NCBI GenBank assembly: GCA_965230985.1
Contig: OZ246399.1
Coordinates: 310,001-374,000 of the forward strand
Length of the DNA: 64,000 nucleotides
Direction: 5' to 3'
Source: UBA2211 sp035404185
Lineage (GTDB): Bacteria; Patescibacteriota; Minisyncoccia; Minisyncoccales; Minisyncoccaceae
Shown: piece after piece, positions 35,948-43,939 of the stretch
Numbering within the stretch: position 1 is the first letter of the stretch
How the letters are laid out: every line of letters begins with the position of its first letter
Program-made: the position numbers and the translations under genes
Notes under the pieces: model-generated
What the model was told of the DNA's origin: nothing
Databases searched by the model: none
What the model saw: only the letters and a program-made list of their open reading frames with translations

Positions 35948-36961
35948 TTATTTTAATTTTTCAAGAAGGGCAAGGCTTAATTTGCTTGCAGGGAATATCC
36001 CCTCAATTTTTTGTAGATACTCTTTAGCTTCATAAACTTCATCTGCAACAAATAAGTATACTCCGTGAGCTCTTATTGCATTTGCTATATTCTCCCTTAA
36101 GTCAGTTCCAAGGGTAATTTCAATCATTACGTCGAGTTCTGACATTTGGACAGTTTTGATAAACTGCTTATACCTCTCTCTCAATGTTCTTTTTGCTCCG
36201 ATTCCGTATTGTCTTTTTTTATACTCAAAAAAGAAATCAAACTCCGTAGAGCTATCAACATTATCGTGAGTTTTTTCAATATTTTCATTAGGTATTCCCA
36301 TAGCTATTAAAATATTTTTAATCCTATCTTCATAGCTTGTGCCAGCAGAGCTAATAATTGACTGATTTATGCTTTCTGAAAAAAGAAGCATAAAAATCTG
36401 GTTTGGTTCAATGCCTTTTTTAGACAATTCAGTGTATTTTTGAACAAGGCTTTTAAGAAAGGTTTCAGTACTATCAGAAATAAAGTTTGTTTCACCTTTT
36501 TCTAATTTTTCAAAGAAAAGTAATGATAATAATGCTCCGCTGATTCTTGTCGCATAAGCTACTTGCGTTGAAACTTTATCATAAGCCATAGAAAGTTGAT
36601 TCAATCCTTCTAGTTCCTGAGTTTTTATTGTTTGAGCAATTTTTGCCTCCTGAAGAAGTAAGTCTTTTATAAGGTTTAGCTTTAGTGAGAATAAGAAAAT
36701 ATCAATTGTATCTTCGGTTATTTCTGAAATTACATCTGAAATATGAGATAAATCAGCTCTATCTATCTTTGTTTCAATATAATCATAAAATAATTCTTTT
36801 AACGTTTCTACGTTTTCTTTCGAATTAGAAAAATATATAGAAAGTAAGTCGTTTACTTGATTATCAGTAAACTTAGCTTGGGTTATTTTTTTTAGAAAAT
36901 TATAAAAAACAAGATTAATATCAAATACACTTTCTTTTATTTTAATTTTATTTATTTTCAT
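35948..36961 (-). CDS. Type II restriction endonuclease (EcoRII/PspGI-like)
   Basis: 337 residues, placed directly after a cytosine methyltransferase with which it overlaps by 4 nt (ATGA). The C-terminal half has a PD-(D/E)xK pattern: STEFDFFFEYKKRQYGIGAKRTLRERYKQF, where the Asp and the AKRTLRERYKQ run resemble the EcoRII family. The N-terminal half is helical and unrecognised. Recognition of a CCWGG-like site is only a guess from the family resemblance. Confidence 0.65.
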   Translation of the reverse strand: MKINKIKIKESVFDINLVFYNFLKKITQAKFTDNQVNDLLSIYFSNSKENVETLKELFYDYIETKIDRADLSHISDVISEITEDTIDIFLFSLKLNLIKDLLLQEAKIAQTIKTQELEGLNQLSMAYDKVSTQVAYATRISGALLSLLFFEKLEKGETNFISDSTETFLKSLVQKYTELSKKGIEPNQIFMLLFSESINQSIISSAGTSYEDRIKNILIAMGIPNENIEKTHDNVDSSTEFDFFFEYKKRQYGIGAKRTLRERYKQFIKTVQMSELDVMIEITLGTDLRENIANAIRAHGVYLFVADEVYEAKEYLQKIEGIFPASKLSLALLEKLK

Positions 36962-37962
36962 ACTTCTAATATTTTTATAATTTGTTTTGCTAATGTTTTT
37001 ATAACAGGGACAGCAACACTGTTTCCGAATTGTTTATATGCTTGTGCGTCACTTACGGGTATTATGAAGTTTTCAGGAAATCCTTGTAATCTCGCAGCCT
37101 CTCTTGGTGTTAATTTTCGAGGATTTTTGTTTTCTTGTTTGATTAATATTTCTGAGCCATCCTTATAATATCTAGCTGATATTGTGCTAGTATATTCAGA
37201 GTTTTCATCAAATAGTGAATATCCAAAGCCATTTCCTTTTTCTTTGTGTTCTTTTTTTCTTCTTTGGTGACCAGCCCATAACCTATCAGAGATTGTGTAT
37301 TTATCTTCCACCTTTTTTTCTAAAATATCTCCAACTTTAGTCTTTTTTTGCAATCCCTCTGGAAATGTAAAGTTAACATCATCCTTGAAGCCAATAATGT
37401 ATATTCTAGCTCTATTCTGAGGAACACCAAAATCTTTTGCATTTAATATCTTATTAAAAACTTTATACCCTAATTCTTCTAACGTATTAATAATTGTTTT
37501 TAGGGTATTTCCATTATCGTGTCCTGCTAGATTTCTAACGTTTTCTAAAAATATAACAGATGGATTATGGTGTTTAATGATTCTTGCGATATCAAAGAAT
37601 AAAGTTCCTCGCGTATCTTCGAAACCTTTTTTTAGTCCAGCCTGAGAGAATGGTTGGCAAGGAAAACCAGCTAGTAATATATCAAAGCTTGGTATTTCTT
37701 CTGGGTCTATTTTCGTTATATCTCCATAGGGTAGCTCTTTGAAGTTTGCTTGATATGTTTTTTGGGCAGGCTCGTCCCATTCAGAGGTAAAAACACATTC
37801 GCCTCCAACACTTTCAAATCCTATTCTGATGCCGCCGATACCAGCGAATAAATCTATAAAAGTAAACTTTGTATCCTCCTTCTTTTTAGTAGTAGAAAAT
37901 AAGTCGTTTATAACGATTTTTCTTTTCGTTTCTTTTTTTGGTGTGATTGGTTCTTTTTTCAT
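36958..37962 (-). CDS. DNA (cytosine-5) methyltransferase
   Basis: Modification enzyme of the restriction system. Motif I FIDLFAGIGGIRIGFES near residue 39, motif IV GFPCQPFSQAG with the catalytic Cys near 103, motif VI ENVRNL, motif VIII QNRARIYIIG and motif X QFGNSVAVPV are all present. At 334 residues it is compact. The first 35 residues are lysine-rich and precede the fold. It is translated after a 59-residue HTH protein 6 bp upstream. Confidence 0.94.
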   Translation of the reverse strand: MKKEPITPKKETKRKIVINDLFSTTKKKEDTKFTFIDLFAGIGGIRIGFESVGGECVFTSEWDEPAQKTYQANFKELPYGDITKIDPEEIPSFDILLAGFPCQPFSQAGLKKGFEDTRGTLFFDIARIIKHHNPSVIFLENVRNLAGHDNGNTLKTIINTLEELGYKVFNKILNAKDFGVPQNRARIYIIGFKDDVNFTFPEGLQKKTKVGDILEKKVEDKYTISDRLWAGHQRRKKEHKEKGNGFGYSLFDENSEYTSTISARYYKDGSEILIKQENKNPRKLTPREAARLQGFPENFIIPVSDAQAYKQFGNSVAVPVIKTLAKQIIKILEV

Positions 37963-37968
37963 ACAGAT

Positions 37969-38148
37969 TTATTTTGTTTTTACTTTTTCTAGAAAGTCAT
38001 CAAACTCTATTTTATCGATTCTGTATTCTTTGCCAATTTTATATGCCTTAAGTTTACCAGCCTTTATATATCGGTAGATTGTCATAATGTTTACTTCCAA
38101 TGATTTAGCAAGTTCTTCTGCTTTATAAAAATCTTTTTGTTTTGCCAT
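37969..38148 (-). CDS. Small HTH regulator of the restriction-modification operon
   Basis: 59 residues, MerR/excisionase-type helix-turn-helix (FYKAEELAKSLEVNIMTIYR, then YIKAGKLKAYKIGKEYRI). It is the first gene of the operon, 6 bp before the methyltransferase. Its promoter spacer holds two copies of TGTAAAGTA, which would suit autoregulation. In this position it could act as a controller of the restriction system or as the excisionase of the element. Confidence 0.8.
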   Translation of the reverse strand: MAKQKDFYKAEELAKSLEVNIMTIYRYIKAGKLKAYKIGKEYRIDKIEFDDFLEKVKTK

Positions 38149-38156
38149 ATGTTTAT

Positions 38157-38185
38157 ATTATACTTTACAATACTTTACATTGCAA
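38157..38185 (-). promoter_or_regulatory. Restriction operon promoter with repeated operator
   Basis: On the minus strand TTGCAA, 17 bp, TATAAT, then 8 nt to the HTH ATG. The 17-bp spacer consists largely of two direct repeats TGTAAAGTA, ten bases apart. Confidence 0.75.
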
Positions 38186-38191
38186 TATTGA

Positions 38192-38485
38192 CTATTCTAG
38201 CGAGGATTTTAGTATAAGTCCAAATGCTTCCTTTTTCTTTTCAATTGATAGATTAGGGTAGTCCTTATTAGTTGTTTGATACATATAGGCTATGTTTTCC
38301 CAAATCGCAAGCTCTCTTTCTGGATTTAAGTCTCTTTGGAAGTTACTAATAGTTTCTTCTAAGGATGTTTTTTCAACTTCTTTTAGTATTTCTTTATATT
38401 TTTGAACCCTCACTATAAAACCTTCTGGTAATATTGTCTGTCTAATTGGGCTAAGTTGTATTTTATTTATTTTTATTTTTTCCAT
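38192..38485 (-). CDS. Hypothetical protein
   Basis: 97 residues, mostly helical, no signal peptide or membrane segment. Not recognised. It overlaps the upstream 53-residue frame by 23 nt and follows the replication-like gene in the same direction, so it may belong to the replication module. Confidence 0.5.
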   Translation of the reverse strand: MEKIKINKIQLSPIRQTILPEGFIVRVQKYKEILKEVEKTSLEETISNFQRDLNPERELAIWENIAYMYQTTNKDYPNLSIEKKKEAFGLILKSSLE

Positions 38486-38624
38486 TTTGTTTAATATTTA
38501 ACGATTTCTTATAAGAGATATTCTCCTTTACTTTTTCTATCCACATTTTTTCGTGGTATTTAATGAAAAGGTTCATTAATTCTTCCGAAAAATCTCTGCT
38601 CATTTTCATTTTAACTCGTTTCAT
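38463..38624 (-). CDS. Small hypothetical protein
   Basis: 53 residues, basic (MKRVKMKMSRDFSEELMNLF at the start). The start lies 14 bp inside the 3' end of the replication-like gene and the end overlaps the next gene, as expected for a coupled operon. The beginning could be a ribbon-helix-helix segment, but this is weak. Confidence 0.4.
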   Translation of the reverse strand: MKRVKMKMSRDFSEELMNLFIKYHEKMWIEKVKENISYKKSLNIKQNGKNKNK

Positions 38625-39726
38625 AGTTTTTAATTTTATAGGGTTTATAATCTTCTAATGCTTTGTCTATTTGCGTAACCCAGTCTTGGATTTTATTCTG
38701 GGTAATTAATGTGCTGGATTGTTGTAAGTCTTTAACTATGCGATACCAATTTCTTTCGGTCGACCTTTTGGAAAGGATTGTTCTAAGTTGTCTCATTCCA
38801 TTCTCATCTTTAGCGAGCATAAAAAGTCCGAGTAAATATATGGCTTGTTTTGGTTTCATTGTTCTATCTGCCAAGAATAAGATTTGCAACATATCTTTAA
38901 CACTTATTGATATTGAGAAGAGTCCAAGACTACGTTCTTTTATAAGTTTTCTCCAATAATCATTTACGACCTTTTTGCTCAATTCGGTATTGAATATTTC
39001 TTTGAAAGTTGGGTTTTTTTGATATCCTAAGTCTTCAATTATTTTATTCATTTTTTGTTTATGATTTAATCTAACTTCAAAGCGTATTATTTCTTGTAGT
39101 TCGTTTTTTTTATTTAATTCGGAAAATAAGCTTTTTTGATAGTGGGTTTGTTCTTTATCTATTGCTCTTTTTTTATCTTTAGCTAAGTCGGCTATTTTGT
39201 CATAGATTACAAGCTGATGTGAGGTTGCGTGAGCGTAAATGCTCTGCCCATCATTAATAAATCTTGTTTTCGCAAAATCAAAGCTTTTTGGTAGATTAAC
39301 TTTATTTATTTCAGAAATTAAATGACTAGCCGTATATCCATCTTGGAGTAAAATATTTTTTGAGAAATGGACTGAGCTTACAGAAGCATTTTCGAGTATT
39401 GGTTTTTGGACAATTACGCCCATATCTTTAAGTCTATATTGTAATTTTTCGATTACTTTAAGAAAATCATTATCTTCAAGTTCATCTAGATTATTAAGAT
39501 ATAAAAGCTTAGGGATAGAAAACTCTATGCGAACATTTGCATTATATTGGTTTCTTCTATACTCCGTTAGTCTGGGAAAGTATTTTTTAGTTTCTTTCTC
39601 TAATTTACTTGGATTGCGAACAAACTTTGCGTAATATTCAGTTTTAGAATATAGCTCCCAACTAGATATCCCCGAAAGATAAAGCATCTTATTCTTGGGT
39701 ATTAAGAGACATATCGTATCAATCAT
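38611..39726 (-). CDS. Replication initiation-like protein (phage gene II/X family)
   Basis: 371 residues from the chosen start. It begins MIDTICLLIPKNK, has HLVIYDKIADLAK-like and EIIRFEVRLNHK segments, which resemble the gene II/X rolling-circle replication proteins of filamentous phages and small plasmids. An in-frame start 31 codons upstream exists, but a 47-residue gene ending in an ATGATTGA overlap supports the later one. It suggests that the island derives from a replicating plasmid or phage. Family assignment is tentative. Confidence 0.5.
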   Translation of the reverse strand: MIDTICLLIPKNKMLYLSGISSWELYSKTEYYAKFVRNPSKLEKETKKYFPRLTEYRRNQYNANVRIEFSIPKLLYLNNLDELEDNDFLKVIEKLQYRLKDMGVIVQKPILENASVSSVHFSKNILLQDGYTASHLISEINKVNLPKSFDFAKTRFINDGQSIYAHATSHQLVIYDKIADLAKDKKRAIDKEQTHYQKSLFSELNKKNELQEIIRFEVRLNHKQKMNKIIEDLGYQKNPTFKEIFNTELSKKVVNDYWRKLIKERSLGLFSISISVKDMLQILFLADRTMKPKQAIYLLGLFMLAKDENGMRQLRTILSKRSTERNWYRIVKDLQQSSTLITQNKIQDWVTQIDKALEDYKPYKIKNYETS

Positions 39727-39862
39727 TTTGTTCTTTTTTAAGTTTATAAAGTTCAGGATTTTGTTTTTTATCTTCCTGTATGAGCCAAGCAAATACTTCG
39801 ACCAATTTTTGTTTGTCATTTATCAACAAATCATTTAATTTTTTTTCTTTTGCTTCCTGCAT
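39719..39862 (-). CDS. Small coupled gene upstream of rep
   Basis: 47 residues, MQEAKEKKLNDLL to KKEQND, charged and helical. The stop overlaps the replication-protein ATG (ATGATTGA), the usual sign of translational coupling. Possibly a copy-control or accessory peptide, but nothing identifies it. Confidence 0.45.
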   Translation of the reverse strand: MQEAKEKKLNDLLINDKQKLVEVFAWLIQEDKKQNPELYKLKKEQND

Positions 39863-39879
39863 ACTTTCATCATAAAATA

Positions 39880-39916
39880 CCCTCTAGGTAGAAGTTAGTT
39901 AGAGGGTTAAAGAGGG
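39880..39916. repeat. CCCTCTA inverted repeat upstream of rep
   Basis: CCCTCTA (39880-39886) and TAGAGGG (39900-39906) form an inverted repeat, followed by another AGAGGG (39911-39916). The position just upstream of the rep genes makes a replication origin or operator possible. Confidence 0.4.
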
Positions 39917-39952
39917 TTTTTGATAAGAACTATGTAGTTTTTATGTAATAAA

Positions 39953-39980
39953 AAAGAGGAACTGTAAGCAGTTCCTCTTT
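39953..39980 (-). terminator. Terminator for the 40.0-41.1 kb gene
   Basis: AAAGAGGAACTG/CAGTTCCTCTTT, 12-bp perfect stem with a 4-nt loop. A T run follows on the minus strand. Confidence 0.85.
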
Positions 39981-40011
39981 GCTCAATTAAGCTTTGTATC
40001 GAAAATCCCTC

Positions 40012-41085
40012 TCAAGAACCTATAAATAAGCGTACATTTCTTTTGTTGTCCGTGAACTCAAGCTTTATTTTTCCCTTTAATTCTTCCATTTTTTGTAGTT
40101 CTTTTACCGTGTATTCAATAAGATTCCTTTGTCTGTCTGCTGAAAGGTAAGTATCTTCAAGAGAGCTATCATTCTTATCTTTTGGTAGTGATATTTGACT
40201 AAATACTATGCTTACCTTTTTAGCAACCTCAAGGGGGTCTGAAAGTGCCTTAAGGAGTCTAAACTTTCTAGTTTTAATACTTCCTATTTTTATTTTTTTA
40301 CCTTCTTTGTAAAACTTTAAGTAGCCACTTCCTTTTTCTTCAAAAATAGTAATCTGGTTTTTTTTATTAGTTATTTTTACTGGCTCATTATTATTCTCAA
40401 TTTTTATTTCTTGTGGAATAATTATGTATTTTGACGCAGACTGTAACCATTTTTGATAATTATTTGGGTCAACATTTTTTATAAATATTTCATTTATATA
40501 ATCAAATAATTTTATAGATATGTTTTTATTGCTAATATCGTAATAAATCGGATTAAGAAACTCTGCAATAATCGATTGAACTTCTTCTGTCCAAGTCCTT
40601 GCGTAAGAACAGCGAAATAAGAAATCAGTAAGAGAATAAGCTCCCTCGCTAAATTGCCAAACAGAATGATTTATTTCAGGAAAAGAGTGTAGAGCTATTA
40701 TTATTTTTTCTTTTGGTATAATATTTTCTATTTGTTTTGAAATAGAAGAGATGGCTTCTCTTTGGAGTAATGGCTCATCCTTTAGGCGATATCGCCATTT
40801 TGTGTATTTAATATATTCCTTAATTTTTTCTTTATTGACTATTAAAGCATCATACGTTATCTCTCTTTCCATATTTCCGTACTTATCTTCAACTTCCATT
40901 CCAACGTGGTCTAGATAAAAAATACCATCGTGTTCAAATTGGTCATAAATAATATCTAGTTCTTGTTCAGTTATTTCTAATTGTTTTGTAAGGATTTCTT
41001 TTTCTGGAACTTCAAAATCGCCATTTTTTAATAGTTTTTCAGCTACATATAACATTTTTGTGCAAGAGATAAAATCTACCTTCAT
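40012..41085 (-). CDS. Hypothetical protein with C-terminal winged-helix-like domain
   Basis: 357 residues, not recognised by name. The N-terminal part is helical. The C-terminal third (from about 250) has YLKFYKEGKKIKIGSIKTRK and FRLLKALSDP, then a helix-rich end, resembling a response-regulator-type winged helix. No signal peptide. It is divergent from the 41.1 kb operon, with an inverted repeat in the shared promoter region. Confidence 0.6.
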   Translation of the reverse strand: MKVDFISCTKMLYVAEKLLKNGDFEVPEKEILTKQLEITEQELDIIYDQFEHDGIFYLDHVGMEVEDKYGNMEREITYDALIVNKEKIKEYIKYTKWRYRLKDEPLLQREAISSISKQIENIIPKEKIIIALHSFPEINHSVWQFSEGAYSLTDFLFRCSYARTWTEEVQSIIAEFLNPIYYDISNKNISIKLFDYINEIFIKNVDPNNYQKWLQSASKYIIIPQEIKIENNNEPVKITNKKNQITIFEEKGSGYLKFYKEGKKIKIGSIKTRKFRLLKALSDPLEVAKKVSIVFSQISLPKDKNDSSLEDTYLSADRQRNLIEYTVKELQKMEELKGKIKLEFTDNKRNVRLFIGS

Positions 41086-41089
41086 ATAC

Positions 41090-41112
41090 TTTACTTTAGT
41101 TTACAAAGTAAA
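41090..41112. promoter_or_regulatory. Inverted-repeat operator in divergent promoter region
   Basis: TTTACTTT (41090-41097), 7 bp, AAAGTAAA (41105-41112), an exact 8-bp inverted repeat between two divergent genes. Its TAAAGTA core is shared with the operator repeats at 38.16 kb. Confidence 0.55.
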
Positions 41113-41136
41113 TAATATCAAGTACCATAGTAAGCA

Positions 41137-41688
41137 ATGATACATATAGAAAAAGAACAAATATTAGAAATTATACCCAGACTAAAGAGTCCTCTTGAGC
41201 AGTATTTATGGATTCAAAACGAGATTACCAAGAGAAATGTTTCTATTGATAGAGAGTTTCAAAGGAGGTTTAATGGTTTTTATAGGGTGCGTAGAAACTC
41301 AGATTGGCAAAAAGATTTTTATCAATTAATGGAATCTAGTAAAAATAAAAATGTTAGCTTTGGGGAGGTGCTTGATGAGATGTATAAAAGAACGGGAAAG
41401 ATGGAAGCTTCTTTTGTTAGTAAACTTATAGCAACCATAAATCCAGAAATGCCTATTATTGATAAAATTGTTTTTGATAATCTTGGATTGACCTTACCAT
41501 CTACTGGTATTAAAAATAGAGATTTAATAATTAAAGGGCAATATCAGACCCTAATTAATGAGTTATGTTTTTTTCTCCAAACAGAAAATGGAAAATATTT
41601 AATAGAACAATTTATTAAGAGATATCCAGAAACAGAAATAAGTAAAATCAAAATGTTAGATTTTGTTATTTGGCAAATAAGAAATTAG
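41137..41688 (+). CDS. Hypothetical protein, helix-hairpin-helix-like
   Basis: 183 residues, unrecognised. The middle ASFVSKLIATINPEMPIIDKIVFDN (in two pieces) resembles the helix-hairpin-helix DNA-glycosylase neighbourhood, but no catalytic pair can be assigned. It starts an accessory operon with the AbiTii gene 10 bp downstream. Confidence 0.55.
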   Translation: MIHIEKEQILEIIPRLKSPLEQYLWIQNEITKRNVSIDREFQRRFNGFYRVRRNSDWQKDFYQLMESSKNKNVSFGEVLDEMYKRTGKMEASFVSKLIATINPEMPIIDKIVFDNLGLTLPSTGIKNRDLIIKGQYQTLINELCFFLQTENGKYLIEQFIKRYPETEISKIKMLDFVIWQIRN

Positions 41689-41698
41689 AAATAATAAT

Positions 41699-42691
41699 AT
41701 GACAAAAGATAGAAACATTGAAATACTTGAATTGTCAGAAGAGATACTTAAGAATATTGAATTGGATGAAATACCATTAAGAAATATTCTTTTGAAGTGT
41801 GCGAGGTTGGCAAGATTAACTGGTGATGTAAACACAATCAATCTATTCAACTACGAATTAAATGGTTATCCAAAAGATGATAAAGGTTTTGTTTTATGTG
41901 ATGCTTTTGAGCTTTCTCGGCAGTCCAATAGGAGATTTAAGCAAAAAGATAAAGATGGTGTAGAGCAGGATTTTATTTTTTCAGAAACAGTAGCAGAGCT
42001 TGAGGCTGAAATAAGCACTGCTCAATCGCAGATGTCTGTGGCGTACGACAGAAATGTATCTATTGCATCTTCAAATCCTTCGCAATATGTTATTAATCCT
42101 CCTAACAATTCTTTTGAAAGGGCTGGTCTTAAGCAAACCATAACTGAAAAATCAAGAAAACTACAGCTACTTAAAAATGGCTATTATTCGTGTGTTTTAA
42201 CTATCTATTACGAAAGAAGATTTGAAAATATAGTAGAAGATATATTTAAGAAGAAGAAACTTTTAGCTGACGAAAGATTAGCAGAAGAAGTTCCTGATGC
42301 AATACAAAAGTTTGTTGCTGTATATGAAAATATTAAATCAAAAAACTCTGAAGATTGGGCTAATGCAGTTCATTCTTGTAGAAGAATAATTAAAGATGTG
42401 GCTGATAAATTATATCCAGCATCAGAGGAAGAAATCGATATTGGTAATGGTAAAAAATTGAAGCTAAATGATGAAAACTATATTGCACGATTAAAGCAAT
42501 ATATAAAAAATAAAAATAGTAGTGAAAAGTTTAATAAAGTTGTTGGAAGTCATTTAGATTTTATTGGAGATAGAGTAGATGCTCTTTATGAGTCATCAAC
42601 TAAAGGTTCTCACAGTGTGGTTGAGCAAGAAGAGGCTGAAAGGTATGTAATTTATATCTATCTTTTATTGGCAGACATTCTTAGTTTGTAA
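41699..42691 (+). CDS. AbiTii-domain protein
   Basis: 330 residues. The N-terminal region (about 5-100), ILELSEEILKNIELDEIPLR then ILLKCARLARLTGDV and LFNYELNGYP, matches the AbiTii abortive-infection domain. A helical C-terminal part ends in VDALYESSTKGSHSVVEQEEAER, reminiscent of HEPN-like or apoptosis-type helical bundles. It probably belongs to phage defence, in line with the nearby restriction system. The mechanism is unknown. Confidence 0.7.
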   Translation: MTKDRNIEILELSEEILKNIELDEIPLRNILLKCARLARLTGDVNTINLFNYELNGYPKDDKGFVLCDAFELSRQSNRRFKQKDKDGVEQDFIFSETVAELEAEISTAQSQMSVAYDRNVSIASSNPSQYVINPPNNSFERAGLKQTITEKSRKLQLLKNGYYSCVLTIYYERRFENIVEDIFKKKKLLADERLAEEVPDAIQKFVAVYENIKSKNSEDWANAVHSCRRIIKDVADKLYPASEEEIDIGNGKKLKLNDENYIARLKQYIKNKNSSEKFNKVVGSHLDFIGDRVDALYESSTKGSHSVVEQEEAERYVIYIYLLLADILSL

Positions 42692-42705
42692 TACTTTTTG
42701 TTCTA

Positions 42706-42733
42706 TTGCCTAAATAGTAATTTAATATATAAT
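42706..42733 (+). promoter_or_regulatory. Promoter for DUF5678-like/retropepsin pair
   Basis: TTGCCT (42706-42711), 16 bp, TATAAT (42728-42733), then 6 nt to the ATG at 42740. This sets the start of the next gene. Confidence 0.7.
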
Positions 42734-42739
42734 GACTCT

Positions 42740-42985
42740 ATGGACTCAAAAATACTAAAAGAAGAGTTTGAATACTATATAAAAAACCAAAATAATTTTG
42801 TTGAAAAATACGAAGGCAAGTTTATTGTACTTAAAAATAAGACCGTAATTGGAAGTTACGACTCGCAACTTGAAGCATACGAGAAAACTAAAGAAGAACA
42901 CGAATTAGGAACATTTCTTATCCAATTTGTCGAAAAAGGAAAGGAAAACTATACTCAAACTTTTTATTCTCGTGTTTCTATATGA
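42740..42985 (+). CDS. DUF5678-like small protein
   Basis: 81 residues. NFVEKYEGKFIVLKNKTVIGSYDS followed by a regular helix resembles DUF5678 proteins. Such proteins are often encoded next to retropepsin-like proteases, as here. The stop overlaps the protease start (ATGA). The upstream in-frame Met at 42698 lies before the promoter and is rejected. Function unknown. Confidence 0.65.
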   Translation: MDSKILKEEFEYYIKNQNNFVEKYEGKFIVLKNKTVIGSYDSQLEAYEKTKEEHELGTFLIQFVEKGKENYTQTFYSRVSI

Positions 42986-43530
42986 ACCAATCTAACGCAC
43001 TTACTGTACGTAGTAGTCAGGGAAGACTTAGAGGCATTATGTCTGAAATAGGTGTTCGTCTAACATCTACGTCGGGAAATATTCAAGACATTAAAGACAA
43101 GTTCAATGGAGTCTGGGATACTGGAGCGACTGGTTCTGTCATAACGGAAAAGATTGTTAATGCTTTGGGATTAAAGCCGATTGGTCAAAAACAAGTCGGT
43201 ACTGCTAACGGAAATATGACAACAAATACTTATTTTGTAGATTTTTTGTTGCCAGGCAATGTTTTAATAAGTGGACTTGAGGTAACAGAGGGAAAACTTC
43301 AGGGGGTTGATATTCTTGTCGGTATGGATGTAATTACGTTGGGTGATTTTTCTATAACTAATAAAAATGGGAATACGGTTATGTCTTTTCGTATCCCATC
43401 AATGGTAGAACACGATTATATTCCAGAAACAGAACGTTACAATAGGTTACAATTCTTGAAAGAGCAAAGAAAGCCTAAAAACAATGCAACTAAAAAGAAG
43501 AGGTTAAAAAGAAAGAAGAGAAGACATTAA
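42982..43530 (+). CDS. Retropepsin-like aspartic protease
   Basis: 182 residues. The catalytic motif WDTGATGSVITEKIVNALGL (Asp at about 48) matches single-domain, retroviral-type aspartyl proteases that work as dimers. The second motif LQGVDILVGMDVITLGDF fits the family. The C-terminal tail from about 165 is strongly basic. It is coupled to a DUF5678-like gene. Target unknown. Confidence 0.8.
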   Translation: MNQSNALTVRSSQGRLRGIMSEIGVRLTSTSGNIQDIKDKFNGVWDTGATGSVITEKIVNALGLKPIGQKQVGTANGNMTTNTYFVDFLLPGNVLISGLEVTEGKLQGVDILVGMDVITLGDFSITNKNGNTVMSFRIPSMVEHDYIPETERYNRLQFLKEQRKPKNNATKKKRLKRKKRRH

Positions 43531-43688
43531 TTCTAAATCCATCTTAATCTCGTTCCAATTAATAGTTCTGAACTTGTTTACGATGGGGAGCCATATGAAA
43601 CTTTATCGAGAGACCGAAAATGGTCAAATAATCAATAATCAAATAACCAATTAATGGCACCTTTTAAGGTGTTTTAATTTATAAAAAT
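43531..43688. other. Intergenic right flank of accessory island
   Basis: 158 bp without a gene. It contains TTCTGAACTTGTTT (43569-43582) and GGGGAGCCA, both partly like the cassette-junction sequences and the tRNA tail. A GACC...GGTC hairpin and a terminator (43658-43675) precede the next start. Confidence 0.4.
43658..43675 (+). terminator. Short terminator
   Basis: CACC-TTTTAA-GGTG stem followed by TTT, upstream of the 43.7 kb gene. Confidence 0.5.
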
Positions 43689-43937
43689 ATGATAAATCCA
43701 GAAACAGAAAAAGAATTTACAGAAAAAGAACTTTTAGAAATTATCATGGAAGACTTAGGAAAATTATCAGCAATAATTTATCCACAAGAAGATTGGGATG
43801 GTTTAGATATTTATAATAGAATAAAAGGCGTTGAGTCTCGAGTATTTGAGACGATTGATATCTTACTTTCTATTAAAAAATTAATGATAATTGTAGCCCT
43901 TTTTTTGTTTATTGTTATTTTATTATTAATTTTTTAA
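43689..43937 (+). CDS. Small tail-anchored membrane protein
   Basis: 82 residues. Residues 1-58 are soluble and acidic. Residues about 62-82 form one transmembrane helix (IIVALFLFIVILLLIF) at the C-terminal end. No family recognised. The next gene begins 2 bp later, so the pair is probably coupled. Confidence 0.55.
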   Translation: MINPETEKEFTEKELLEIIMEDLGKLSAIIYPQEDWDGLDIYNRIKGVESRVFETIDILLSIKKLMIIVALFLFIVILLLIF

Positions 43938-43939
43938 AT

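Noticed and set aside
43555..43597. A further cassette junction before 43.7 kb
   Set aside because: Only short pieces match (GAACTTGTTT, GGAGCCA) and the order differs from the true junctions.
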